A stretch of DNA of 64,000 nucleotides, from positions 27,562,424 through 27,626,423 of the forward strand of contig OY754972.1 in the NCBI GenBank assembly GCA_963576475.1. The letters run 5' to 3'. The position numbers were made by a program, and so were the translations under genes. The notes under the pieces are model-generated. The model saw only the letters and a list, made by a program, of their open reading frames with translations, searched no databases and had not been told where the DNA came from. This document shows positions 31,132 through 40,964 of this stretch, in pieces (the first letter of the stretch is position 1; the number at the start of each line of letters is the position of its first letter). Source of the stretch: Molanna angustata. Taxonomy: Eukaryota; Arthropoda; Insecta; Trichoptera; Molannidae.

Positions 31132-31301
31132 AGTTACTTGTATAGTTCTGCATTGACTTTTGCTGCCATCTCCGTATTTTTGAGAGTTGGATTCTTGTTG
31201 AAACTTTTCCTTATGGTGATTTCGCTGGTCTTCCACGTAACACTCTTCAGCACTGTGGAGATATTTGACAAATACCAAGAAATGCACGCTCATGAAGATG
31301 A
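31132..31301 (+). CDS. Ac76E: Adenylyl cyclase exon i: two M2 helices
   Basis: The exon follows TTTGTTTCAG and ends before GTGAGT. It reads SYLYSSALTFAAISVFLRVG and FLLKLFLMVISLVFHVTLFS, then TVEIFDKYQEMHAHED. Two hydrophobic spans are separated by a short basic turn. It ends with two bases of a Glu codon completed by exon j. Confidence 0.88.
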
Positions 31302-31465
31302 GTGAGTAATTTTATTTTGCAGTATTTTTATATTTAATATAAATTTTTGGTTGGCAAGTACTTGATGAAATTGCAGTTTAATTTTTGATTATTATTTAAA
31401 ATAAAGACACTTTTTAACTATTCCACTAAAAAAATATTGTGACTATGAACGGTTTCATGCAATAT

Positions 31466-31516
31466 ATGTACATTTACAAGTATTCTAGTAAATGTAAACT
31501 ACTTGTAAATGTACAT
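31466..31516. repeat. Perfect 17-bp inverted repeat, 17-nt loop
   Basis: ATGTACATTTACAAGTA at 31466-31482 is exactly complementary to 31500-31516. The loop itself contains TAAATGTAAA, another echo of the stem. No mature-microRNA features or TE border is evident. Confidence 0.75.
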
Positions 31517-31861
31517 CACATGTAATCAATCAAGTAAAAAAAACAATCATTACTGGAATCATGAAATAATTAAAAAGTGAAAATAATTTTGGGTTTTTTA
31601 TTATTTAATAGGTACCAAAAAAGTTCATTTATATGGATATCCAACAATCAGCTAATTTTACTTTTTATTTACTGAAAACAACAAATAATTGTATACCAAG
31701 AATATCAGTGAATGAAAAAATTAAATCCTTGCCTCCTAAAAAAAGAAAAAAATATATTCAAATATCTGCAAAAACATTATTTCAACCATGTCCCAAATAT
31801 CTCATAATGCCGTGGGAAGAATCAATAATAATAAACGCTTCCTTGCACCTTGCGCAAGTGG

Positions 31862-32035
31862 TGAGATTATTGCCATAAGGCAATTTCTTTCACTTAGCCA
31901 GTGTTTCCAGGCCAGAAAAGCAATATTTGCATGAGAAATGAATTTAAATAAATTTCTCCTCTGCTGGGGATTAAACCCAGGACGACTGCACAGAAGCCAA
32001 ACGGCTTACTGACTGCCAAACCATCAATAACCATA
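31862..32035 (-). mobile_element. tRNA-derived SINE (-)
   Basis: On the - strand, TGGCAGTCAGTAAGCC (A-box-like) and CTGGGTTTAATCCCC (B-box-like) are followed by CTTTTCTGGCCTGGAAAC and GAAATTGCCTTATGGCAATA. Body and order match 25071-25260. The 3' block also matches 4205-4330. Confidence 0.65.
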
Positions 32036-32208
32036 GCAATAGATGAATAGTTAACTCATTATATGTTGTTTTGCAGGTGTTATATTATTTTACATTTTTA
32101 TTATAAAACATGTCATATTCTTTAGCATTGATAATATTTTATCCAACCAATTTATTTACTAGCCTTCATTAATATTTGTGAAATAACTCAATTACATATA
32201 ATTTGTAG

Positions 32209-32380
32209 GTTTTATATGTTACCATTTGGTGTGAAGGCTGCTCTTATGCTGTCAGTGGTGGTAGTACTATTTCATATATTGGACCGTCAGATAGAATTCA
32301 CTTCACGAACTGACTTTTTGTGGAAGGCCAAGCTGAAGGTGGAACAGGAGGAGGTGGAAACTATGAGAGGAATCAATAAG
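32209..32380 (+). CDS. Ac76E: Adenylyl cyclase exon j: last M2 helix, entry to C2
   Basis: The exon follows AATTTGTAG and ends before GTAACC. It completes Glu and reads FYMLPFGVKAALMLSVVVVL, FHILDRQIEFTSRTDFLWKA, then KLKVEQEEVETMRGINK. The final membrane helix is followed by the conserved R-x-DFLWK and the charged helix leading into C2a. Phase 0 at the end. Confidence 0.92.
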
Positions 32381-32520
32381 GTAACCCTGTGGGAAAACTT
32401 TAATTATATTCAATAGAAATATCTTTAAAGTTAATTCATATTTTATGAATTGTCAGTCAAACTATTTTCATCTACCATAAAAATATTTCAATTTCACTTT
32501 TTCTTTTCTATTCTATTTAA

Positions 32521-32650
32521 GAATGAATATGTCCTTGTATCAAGTTTATATACATCTTCATATATTCCCTAAACTTAGTAGTAATGCTTGTGCTACAGGT
32601 GAACAAAATCAGTTGTGGCAAGATTTGAACTCGCAACCACTGATTTGTAT
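32521..32650 (-). mobile_element. tRNA-derived SINE, head-truncated (-)
   Basis: Matches 8712-8845: the AATGAATATGTCCTTGTA block, CATATTCCCTAAACT, and TGGCAAGATTTGAACTCGCA, which contains the B-box complement. The A-box end is missing. Confidence 0.7.
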
Positions 32651-32964
32651 TAGCCTGTTATTATATTAGTATTAGCCTGTGACTGCCAGACTTACGTAAT
32701 TTTGTACGGTGGCCCATACAAAGTCATATTATAAAGGCTGATTTTTTTTGTATAAGGATACCACAGCAGGTAACAACGATTTGATAATATGAACCCTGAG
32801 TAGTGGTGGCTTTTGGAGATAATAATAGCTTTTAAAGTGTTGAAAATTGCTATTTTAACATAGTTGAAAATACTAGTATTCCCTTAATTATATTATGAGA
32901 AAGTGTTTGAGTTAGTGTGTTTCAAAAACATGTATAAAATAATTATTATATTTCATTGTTTTAG

Positions 32965-33030
32965 ATTTTACTTGAGAATATTTTACCTGCTCATGTTGCT
33001 GAACATTTTCTTACGACTAAAGCAAGTCAG
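32965..33030 (+). CDS. Ac76E: Adenylyl cyclase exon k: start of C2a
   Basis: The exon follows TTGTTTTAG and ends before GTAATA. It reads ILLENILPAHVAEHFLTTKASQ, the conserved N-x-LP-x-HVA-x-HF opening of the second catalytic domain. Phase 0 at both ends. Confidence 0.92.
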
Positions 33031-33081
33031 GTAATATTTTATTTATTGTCATGTTTGTAATATTTCATTACATCAATAAAA

Positions 33082-33626
33082 TTATAATGTTATAAGATAT
33101 ATTATGTTTTCAATTACAGGAAGACTTGTATCACGAAAGATATTCATGCATTGCTGTAATGTTTGCCTCAATACCAAACTACAAGGAGTTTTATAATGTT
33201 ATAAGATATATTATGTTTTCAATTACAGGAAGACTTGTATCACGAAAGATATTCATGCATTGCTGTAATGTTTGCCTCAATACCAAACTACAAGGAGTTT
33301 TATAATGTTATAAGATATATTATGTTTTCAATTACAGGAAGACTTGTATCATGAAAGATATTCATGCATTGCTGTAATGTTTGCCTCAATACCAAACTAC
33401 AAGGAGTTTTATAATGTCATAAGATATATTATGTTTTCAATTACAGGAAGACTTGTATTACGAAAGATATTCATGCATTGCTGTAATGTTTGCCTCAATA
33501 CCAAACTACAAGGAGTTTTATAATGTTATAAGATATATTATGTTTTCAATTACAGGAAGACTTGTATCACGAAAGATATTCATGCATTGCTGTAATGTTT
33601 GCCTCAATACCAAACTACAAGGAGTT
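33082..33626. repeat. Five exact-period 109-bp tandem copies of a splice acceptor and exon start
   Basis: Units begin at 33082, 33191, 33300, 33409 and 33518. Each holds 38 bp of intron end (TTATAATG...CAATTACAG) and 71 bp of exon start. The acceptors precede 33120, 33229, 33338, 33447 and 33556. Units differ by only a few bases (a His codon CAC to CAT in unit 3; CAC to TAC in unit 4; one intron base in unit 4). The repeat joint lies at TTATAATG in the intron and TTATGATG in the exon, 7 of 8 identical, which suggests microhomology-driven duplication. Confidence 0.95.
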
Positions 33627-33705
33627 TTATGATGAAAATGATGTAAACAAGCAAGGATTAGAGTGTTTAAGACTGTTGAATGAAATTATCTGTGATTTTG
33701 ATAAG
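33556..33705 (+). CDS. Ac76E: Adenylyl cyclase exon l: C2a core, using the fifth acceptor
   Basis: It reads EDLYHERYSCIAVMFASIPN, YKEFYDENDVNKQGLECLRL and LNEIICDFDK, ending before GTAATA. The VMFASIPN-x-x-EFY segment is the C2 counterpart of the C1 metal-binding strand. I start it at the fifth duplicated acceptor, because reading from any of the first four shifts frame at the 109-bp repeat and meets a stop (33303, 33412, 33521 or 33630). Fifty codons, phase 0. Confidence 0.92.
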
Positions 33706-34287
33706 GTAATAATTGAAAACCTAAAGTGATCTTATCACTTAGTAAATACTTAAAATTGAACATTAATTGGTAACTAGTTTACCTAAATCTTAGATATTTC
33801 TGAATTTGTGGAATAGTAATTTTCTTAAGAAGTATTATTTTCTAGAGAAACATTCTTGCCTTTTGCATTATTGTAATAAGTATTATATAAATTATTCGAA
33901 GTTATTTCATTTACAAAGTGGAAGTTCATAATGAAATTATTACAAGTATGACACAGTTTTGAGTTTGAATTGTCGTGTCTGAGGATGATGGTATAACCAT
34001 TGAAAGAGCTCAGGCTCAAAACTCAAAATTAGCATATTATTACACAAAAACACATGAAACAGTACCTAGCCACTGATGTTAAATAATAATGTTCATTGCT
34101 GTTGTAGAAATATTGCAAAACTACATACATATACATCCATTGTGCCCAGAAATACAGTTGCATATAAGCTTATTAGCTTTCAAAACTTTAGATACACATT
34201 TTAATAATTCTTTGGTTAATTTTTGAAATACATTTCCATTGTCTACATTCCCATATTAATAATAATGGATGTCATTTTATTTTTTAG

Positions 34288-34392
34288 TTGCTGTTGAAGC
34301 CTAAGTTTAGTTGTATTGAGAAAATAAAAACGATTGGTAGCACCTATATGCTGGCTTCTGGATTGAGACCTGGAAAAGAAGACCAGAAAGGG
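34288..34392 (+). CDS. Ac76E: Adenylyl cyclase exon m: C2a purine-site segment
   Basis: The exon follows TATTTTTTAG and ends before GTAAGG. It reads LLLKPKFSCIEKIKTIGSTY then MLASGLRPGKEDQKG. EKIKTIGSTYM holds the Lys that contacts adenine in C2 domains of this family. Phase 0 at both ends. The following intron is 3.2 kb and carries an antisense LINE. Confidence 0.93.
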
Positions 34393-35584
34393 GTAAGGTT
34401 CATTTTCTTCAATGTCATTTGATTTTCTTAACTAATTAAATAGTTTATCCCATAGAATAATAATAAAACTATAGAATACTCATTCCCATACAATACCTCG
34501 CTGAAAAAGTGAGGCCGTTTTATTGGCCGGCTCGTGTCAATATATGTATGACTCTGCTGGTAGACATTGTTCGTATAGTACTACTCGTTATGACTACGTA
34601 AATAATTTTGCAAGCAGTTAAAAAATTCCCTATTTGGAAACCGTATCACGGCCAAATGATTACTGAATGCTCGTAGCAAAATTTTGACCAAATTAGTCAA
34701 CATAAAGCAGTCGCGTTTACTGCAGGCTTAAGAGTATTCTATACTATTATCCATGAGAATAAAAAAAATCAGAATTTTAATAAGTTAATTATTATTAAAA
34801 ACAATTAACATTGCCTAACAACTAACAGTTGGGGGGGTAATATAAATAAATTTATTGAATGAAATAGTAGATCTACAAATAATTTATTGGTATTTGGAAT
34901 ATGTATTGTTGATTGTTCAAAGTTTAAAAAGTAACATTCTTTGAAATTGAGTAAATTTTATAACATATTTTGATATTGTTTCTTTAATGCATCTCTTTAA
35001 AGAATATAAAGGTAAGGTTTGCAGTAATAAATTATATGTAATACAAATTAAACACTGCTTTTTGATATATCATTGCCAACCACTTCATTTTTTGTACTTA
35101 TTTTCATACCATGATGCATTACATACATTTGTATTTTATAATCTATGAATGTTTGCTTTCAACTGCTGCATTCAGGCATACATATAAAGCTTTCCCCAAA
35201 TTGTGAAACAAGACATTACCAGTGGCTCACTTTGATGTTAAATACACTTGCGTGTATGTGATTATTAAGGCATAAGCATGGCTCACTATCTTTTGCTCCA
35301 TTACATACATATCAGTCGAATATGGTCTTTATTGAAATATTTTAATATATTATGTAAAAAAAAGAATCAGTTTTAAAACAGATGTTTTCGAAAAAGTAAA
35401 TTGATTAGTAAATAATATACCTATTGTTGGAGAGTATTTTTATATTGAATTAAAACAGTTATATAGTCTTTATAGACTTTATACTTTTAATACCTATATA
35501 ATGTATTGGGTGTTCTACATTGTGATAATATAGATATGTATACTACAGGTAAACACATGTAATATTGACGTAATAAAGTCATCA

Positions 35585-36955
35585 TCATCATCATTTCCTG
35601 TCCCTCTATCTCAGTTCATCCGGGGTCGGGCCTCCTAGTCATCAGTCGCCATGATCTGCGACTCTGGGCCGTTTCCTGTGGGACACCTTGTACCGCCAGC
35701 TCCCTCTCAATACTTCTCCACCATGTCGCTGGCGGTCTGCCTCTTCACAGCACAGTTTTGACGGAGTAGGTGTCCTCCCTTCGCATAACATGGCCATACC
35801 ATCGTTGTCTGCCTTCTTTTAATTTCTCTTCTATTGGGGCTATCTTAAAGGATCCTCTGACATACTCGTTGCGAACTCTATCAAGGTGTGTCACACCACC
35901 TGCCCAGCACAACATCTTCATTTCAGTTGTGTGCAGTTGTTGTGTGTGCTTTTTTAATGTTGTTCAGCACTCAGATCCGTATAACATCGCAGGTCTTACG
36001 ATTGTTTTATATATTTTGACCTTAGTTTGGATAGGCATTCTTTTGTCGCGTAGTATGCCAGAGAGAGATCTCCACTTCAGCCACGCCACATTGACGCGGT
36101 GGTTGACATCCTCGTCCATCTGGGAATCTGTCGTCAGCATGGATCCAAGGTATTTGAAGTGCGACACTTTAATAGGTAGCTTTATATCACTATCCAGAAG
36201 TGTATCTTGTCCAATAGCTTCTGATCCTCCAAAGTCACACTCCATAAACTCCGTTTTTGTTTGGCTTACTCTTAGTCAAGCTCTTTCACTCATATATCAA
36301 AGGTCTCTTGGAGCTCCAGAGCCTTTCTGGAGATCAGCACAATATCGTCGGCATACAATAAACACCATGGAACTGGTTGTTGTATGTTTTTGGTGACGCA
36401 GTTCATGACAAGATTAAAAATTAGTGGATTCAAGGCTGATCCCTGATGAACACCCACCTTAACGTGGAATGGGTCACCTGTATTAGCTGGGCCTCTCACT
36501 CTAGTATTAATCCTGTCATATATATCTTGCAACATTGCGATGTATGATTCTGGTATATTATGTGCCCTCAGTGCTGTCCATACAAGATATCTTGGGGCTC
36601 TATCAAAGGCTTTCTCCAGATCAATAAAGAACTTGTACAGATTTTCCTTGTTACACCGATATTTTTCTGTCAGCTCTCTTATTGTCTGGATAGTCTCCGT
36701 TGTAGATCTGCCAGCTGTAAACCCAAACTGGTTCTGGGTAGTGGTTGCCATGGCCGAAAGCGTATGTGACGTTAGTTTGATTCCTCTGTAATTGTTGCAG
36801 TTTGCCACGTCAGGACCGAGGGCCTTATTATTTTCCATTTTCTGGAGAGCAAGTTTGATATCATTAGGTTTAATAGAATCAGGTGGACCTTGTATTTGCG
36901 TAGGCATTGGCAGTTCCTCTCTTGGAAATTCTTCATTCAGAAGCCTTTCGTATTA
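35585..36955 (-). pseudogene. RTE-like LINE reverse transcriptase, decayed (-)
   Basis: Two - strand frames cover most of an RT. 36907-36290 has QNQFGFTAGRSTTETI, FIDLEKAFDRAPR (motif A), GVHQGSALNPLIFNLV (motif B, with His and Asn changes) and LLYADDIVLIS (motif C). 36245-35964 has FKYLGSMLTTDSQMDED and KVKIYKTIVRPAMLYGSEC. The frame is lost between them and again after 35964. It ends in TCATCATCATCA (35580-35594), a (GAT)n tail on the element strand. Endonuclease absent. Confidence 0.82.
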
Positions 36956-37603
36956 TTCCTTCCATTGACATAATAAAGTATAAGATTTTAATTTTTTTTC
37001 TTTTTCAATATATAATTTAGAAAAATCGTATCACCAATATAATTTTCATAGTTAATAAAAGTCATCCTATTTAGAAAGTATACTTGCTTGTAATTTTGAT
37101 AACTTATCTGCTACTTTTTTGGCTTCCAATTGAAATACAATAGAAATATTTTTTTCTCTTTTACACTTAATATTTTACATTTAAAATATTCTCACTTGTA
37201 GATAATTTACCATATTCTTTAATCAAATTATAATATTATGTACTCATTCGTCTTTATTTCATTCTGGACTATGTCTCTTGCCGAGTATTGAGGGCCATTA
37301 TGATGTATCATTTTATAAATGTACCTTACAACGAAATTTCATCCTCCTTTTCATTGTCTTATTAAATGTATTTGATTATATTATAATTTACTCATATAAA
37401 TAAACAATTCTGTTATCTATTTTTTCTTTCTTTACGTATAATGTTATATTTGATATGGATAATGTTGCAGTAATTTATATTCAATTAATTGTTCAAAAGA
37501 AAAATTGTGATACTAATAAAATACCTACTCATTATCGTAAAATTGATGATTGAATCAACAATTTTTCATTGTTACTCATAAATTGCACATGATTTATTTT
37601 CAG

Positions 37604-37721
37604 GATGAGAATAGAAACCAGGAGCATAATATAGTGGTTTTGGTGGATTTTGCCATCGCACTGATGACAATACTTGATCAGATCAACCGAGAATCATTCC
37701 AGAGATTTAAACTGAGAATAG
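37604..37721 (+). CDS. Ac76E: Adenylyl cyclase exon n: C2a
   Basis: The exon follows TTATTTTCAG and ends before GTATTG. It reads DENRNQEHNIVVLVDFAIAL, MTILDQINRESFQRFKLRI plus one base of Gly. FKLRIG begins the conserved strand continued in exon o. Confidence 0.92.
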
Positions 37722-38054
37722 GTATTGTTTTCTTAATACTACATACTGATGTATTAGATTTTAATGTAGCTTAGGTATAATTATTCTTTCTTTGTGAAGA
37801 AGTTTTAGTTAAAAATACTTGAAATTTTCGTGAAATCCAAATTCAATTTGTAACAGGAATATTAATAATTGAAATAAACAAATGGAAATGTCATTTCAAA
37901 AATAACATAAGTAGTAGAGAGCGTTGCTTTTGAAAGTGCATTTTATGATTAAGTTGGTATGTTGTTATACTTTACAAACAGGATATTCCCTACAATATTG
38001 TTTCAAGATTGTTTCCCTATAATATTGTTTCCCTACAATATTGTTACATTTCGA

Positions 38055-38395
38055 ACGATCTATGGGCCAATAAAAGAGAATAATGGTTGGCGTCGTCGAT
38101 ACAACAGGGAGCTATATGAGACCCATGAAGAGCCCTATGTGATCAGTTCCATCAAGATGGGCTGGTCACATAATGGACGACAACAACCCCACAAAACGCC
38201 TCACACTTTCTGTGCCACAAGGTCGAAAAAGACCAGGAAGACCGAGGACTCGATGGATGGACAGTGTCGATGCCGATGCTTCCACATAGATATTAGAAAC
38301 TGGAGAACGAAGGCAACGGATAGATGGGAATGGAGGAGACTCCTGGATTCAGCCAAGGCTCACCCAGGGCTGTCGAGCTTATGACGATGATGATT
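38055..38395 (+). mobile_element. LINE 3' end (+) with (GAT)n tail
   Basis: Pieces read RYNRELYETH, then a GRKRPGRPRTRWMDS-like segment, IRNWRTKATDRWEWRRLLDS and KAHPGLSSL, then stop and a GACGATGATGAT tail. One frameshift lies in the middle. The same LINE end lies at 28735-28840. It is inside the intron between exons n and o. Confidence 0.75.
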
Positions 38396-38622
38396 GTTAC
38401 ATTTAAAAATATAGTTACCTACTATAGATATGAAATGTTTTATTTTTTATTTTTACAAATACTTTTTGATAATACTTTTCCCGAAATTCGAATGTTATAG
38501 TAAATATTTTTTGTATACATATGTTTTGATTTGCATTGCAAACTTTTTGTATTGTGTACTATTTTGACTTATTTTATGAACTGTGAGTACCTTTTAATAA
38601 AATTATAATTTGATATAATCAG

Positions 38623-38767
38623 GGTTGAATCATGGACCAGTGATAGCTGGTGTGGTCGGTGCTCAGAAGCCTCAATACGATATTTGGGGAAACACGGTGA
38701 ATGTAGCATCTCGTATGGATTCCTGTGGAGCTATGGGCCGCATCCAAGTCACAGAAGATACTGCTAA
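38623..38767 (+). CDS. Ac76E: Adenylyl cyclase exon o: C2a catalytic loop
   Basis: The exon follows TATAATCAG and ends before GTAAGT. It reads [48 protein letters not shown] plus two bases of Lys. It carries the C2 Asp of QYDIW (purine contact) and the Asn (38700-38702) and Arg (38712-38714) of NVASR that stabilise the transition state. All key residues are present, so this half is catalytically competent by sequence. It ends in phase 2; the remaining C2a exon or exons were not found up to 64000. Confidence 0.94.
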
Positions 38768-38984
38768 GTAAGTTATGATTTCAACTGGCCACCTTAACAA
38801 TTCGACAGTTTATTCTGATTATTTTGGCCAGCTTTTCATTTATAAACAAAGAAAAAATTTTACTATAAAAATTGGGTATTAATTTACTCAATAAAATATT
38901 GTAGTAAACATAAATAACTTTAATTAAATGTAGTAAGAGGTTAACTAAATAATATCAAAAAAGATTTGAGTACTTACTTACTTT

Positions 38985-39345
38985 TCGTGTCCAAGATCAT
39001 CAACCTATATTGTGTCCCTCCAGTAATTTGCAGCTATAATTGCATTTTCATTCGCTCGCCATGTATTCCATAAGCAGGCAGTTCAGCAGGTGACACATGT
39101 TCTGTATCTTCCCACATTCGCATGCCATGTCCTGGTCATCCTCTAGCATTATCCATCTGTCCAGGTTTACCTTGCACCTTCCTTCATAGTCTATTCAGGG
39201 ATTTCCAGGTTGCATATGGTAGTCGGTGACCTAGCATTATCCATCTGTCCAGGTTTACCTTGCACCTTCCTTCACCCGTCCTTAGTCTATTCAGGGATTT
39301 CCAGGTTACATATGGTAGCCAGTGACCCGTTGGAAGTACTTCTGT
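38985..39345 (-). mobile_element. LINE ORF2 C-terminal fragment (-) with internal duplication
   Basis: The - strand reads a TWKSLNRLRTGEGRCKVN segment, then DMACECGKIQNMCHLLNC, the Cys-rich HLL-C ending common in Jockey/CR1-type ORF2s. A block of about 89 bp (core CATTATCCATCTGTCCAGG) is present twice, at 39149 and 39238. Frameshifts present. Confidence 0.65.
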
Positions 39346-39870
39346 TGGTACATTTGAGTACTATAATAGATAGACGAAATATTTTTTCAATGAACTTCCG
39401 CTTGAAATACGTACGTCGATTTGAAAACTAATGGAAGATGATGACGACTGCAAAAAAAAATTTGAAGGGGGTGTTTTTTTTTTATTTAATTAAGCACAGA
39501 CACAGGCATGAATGCCCAAATATTTCTGCGCATAATAGCTTATATATGGGAAGTACATATCATAATAAGAATTGTTTGTAGGTATATAAATTTCCTACCT
39601 ACACTACACTAAGCAGTGTACGGAAAGTGCAGTGTCTATTTTACATGATGTATATAATTATTATGCTGCGGGTGGATGTTACATAGTAAGTTTAGAGTTG
39701 TAGATTTAAAGATTAAACAAATGAAACATGAAAATCAACAATAATTAAACATGAGAATATGAACAGAGAAGTTATAAATAAATTTAAACGAAAGAATTAA
39801 GAGGTTACGAACTGGGATATTATGTGTTTTTTGAAAGTTTTACAGGTTTAGTAGATTTAGGTACATATTA

Positions 39871-40053
39871 TGTCCTATTCTGATTCGTTTCAGAGTACGA
39901 AAACGTCTGTAACCAACGGGCGACCGTGGATAAAAGGTTTTTATACGCGCTATGACGTAATGAGTCCCGTATAAATGGAAGCAACTTTTTTACATATCTC
40001 ATGTAGATAAATTTATCTCAGACGGATAAATTTAGACGAATCAGAATAGGACA
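39871..40053. mobile_element. MITE with 18-bp inverted ends (TTA-flanked)
   Basis: TGTCCTATTCTGATTCGT at 39871-39888 is exactly complementary to 40036-40053. TTA lies directly outside both ends, as in PIF/Harbinger-type target duplications. The 183-bp element has no coding. A second, one-ended copy lies at 52313-52352. Confidence 0.7.
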
Positions 40054-40398
40054 TTATATGTGTTTGTTTGTGCCTTGTGTTGTTTTTATGGTGGTGGTTA
40101 TTGTGCATTGTCTTGTGTGAAACTGACTTTTCATAATTCTTTTTATGTAAAGTGATAGGCGAAAACTGGATCCCAACATATACGTAATATTGTGTTTAAT
40201 ACATGCATAGTTAATTGTGTATATGCTGGTATAGGCTTAGTATTTTTTTATTACTCTCCACACTATGGAATAGGGGAGAGTCATGATTTCGCAAAATTTA
40301 AGCGTATTTTTTTTACATCAATTTCTCAATGGGTATCATGTAGAGAATGCACACTATGAGTTTCGTCGTGATGTGTTTGTGTGTATGGCGTATACGCT

Positions 40399-40426
40399 GT
40401 ACGCCGTACGCCGTACGCCGTACGCC
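40399..40426. repeat. 7-bp minisatellite (GTACGCC), 4 units
   Basis: Four perfect units lie between TATACGCT and GTAGCATTT. The homologous site has 9 units in copy 2, 4 in copy 3 and 1 (after a variant unit) in copy 4. Confidence 0.95.
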
Positions 40427-40964
40427 GTAGCATTTATCTTTTTTGTGTCCTCTCTACAGCCCAAACTATAAGTCTGATCGACTTCATATTAACATCATAT
40501 GTGTAAAGTGCAAAGACCTAGAGCTGATTAGTTTTCCATAGACAACTTTTGATTTCTTCTCTATGAATTCATCATTTACGTTGTTTTTTTTTTGTGTCCT
40601 CTCTGCAGCCCAAACTATAAGTCCGATTGACTTCATATTGATATCACATGTGTTAAGTCCATAAACTTAGAGCTGATTAGTTTTCCATAGACAACGGTTC
40701 ATTTTTTCCCAATGTTTCTTTATGATTTCATCTATTAAAACTGAAAAAATGCTCTCACGACCTGGAAATTAGAGATATTTTAATTTGGTTTCAACTATTT
40801 ATACAACACCAAGAATCTTCATAAAATTGTATTCAAAGTTGGTCAATGTTAAAAGAAAAATATTCAACGGTTTCAAAAATTATATTTTATTTAATGGATA
40901 TTTGTATGAAACTTATATGTAACAAGAGAATTTTTTTATATTTGGCAATGATCAGTTCATTGAT

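Noticed and set aside
31633..31878. 81-codon + frame with a KKRKKY stretch
   Set aside because: AT-rich intronic sequence that runs into an antisense SINE; no homology recognised and no splice support.
33082..33626. CRISPR-like regular array
   Set aside because: The units are continuous 109-bp tandem copies without unique spacers, in a eukaryotic gene.
35770..36396. 208-codon + strand frame over the LINE at 35585-36955
   Set aside because: Shadow of the - strand RT frames, which carry the YADD and QG motifs; the + translation has no known domain.
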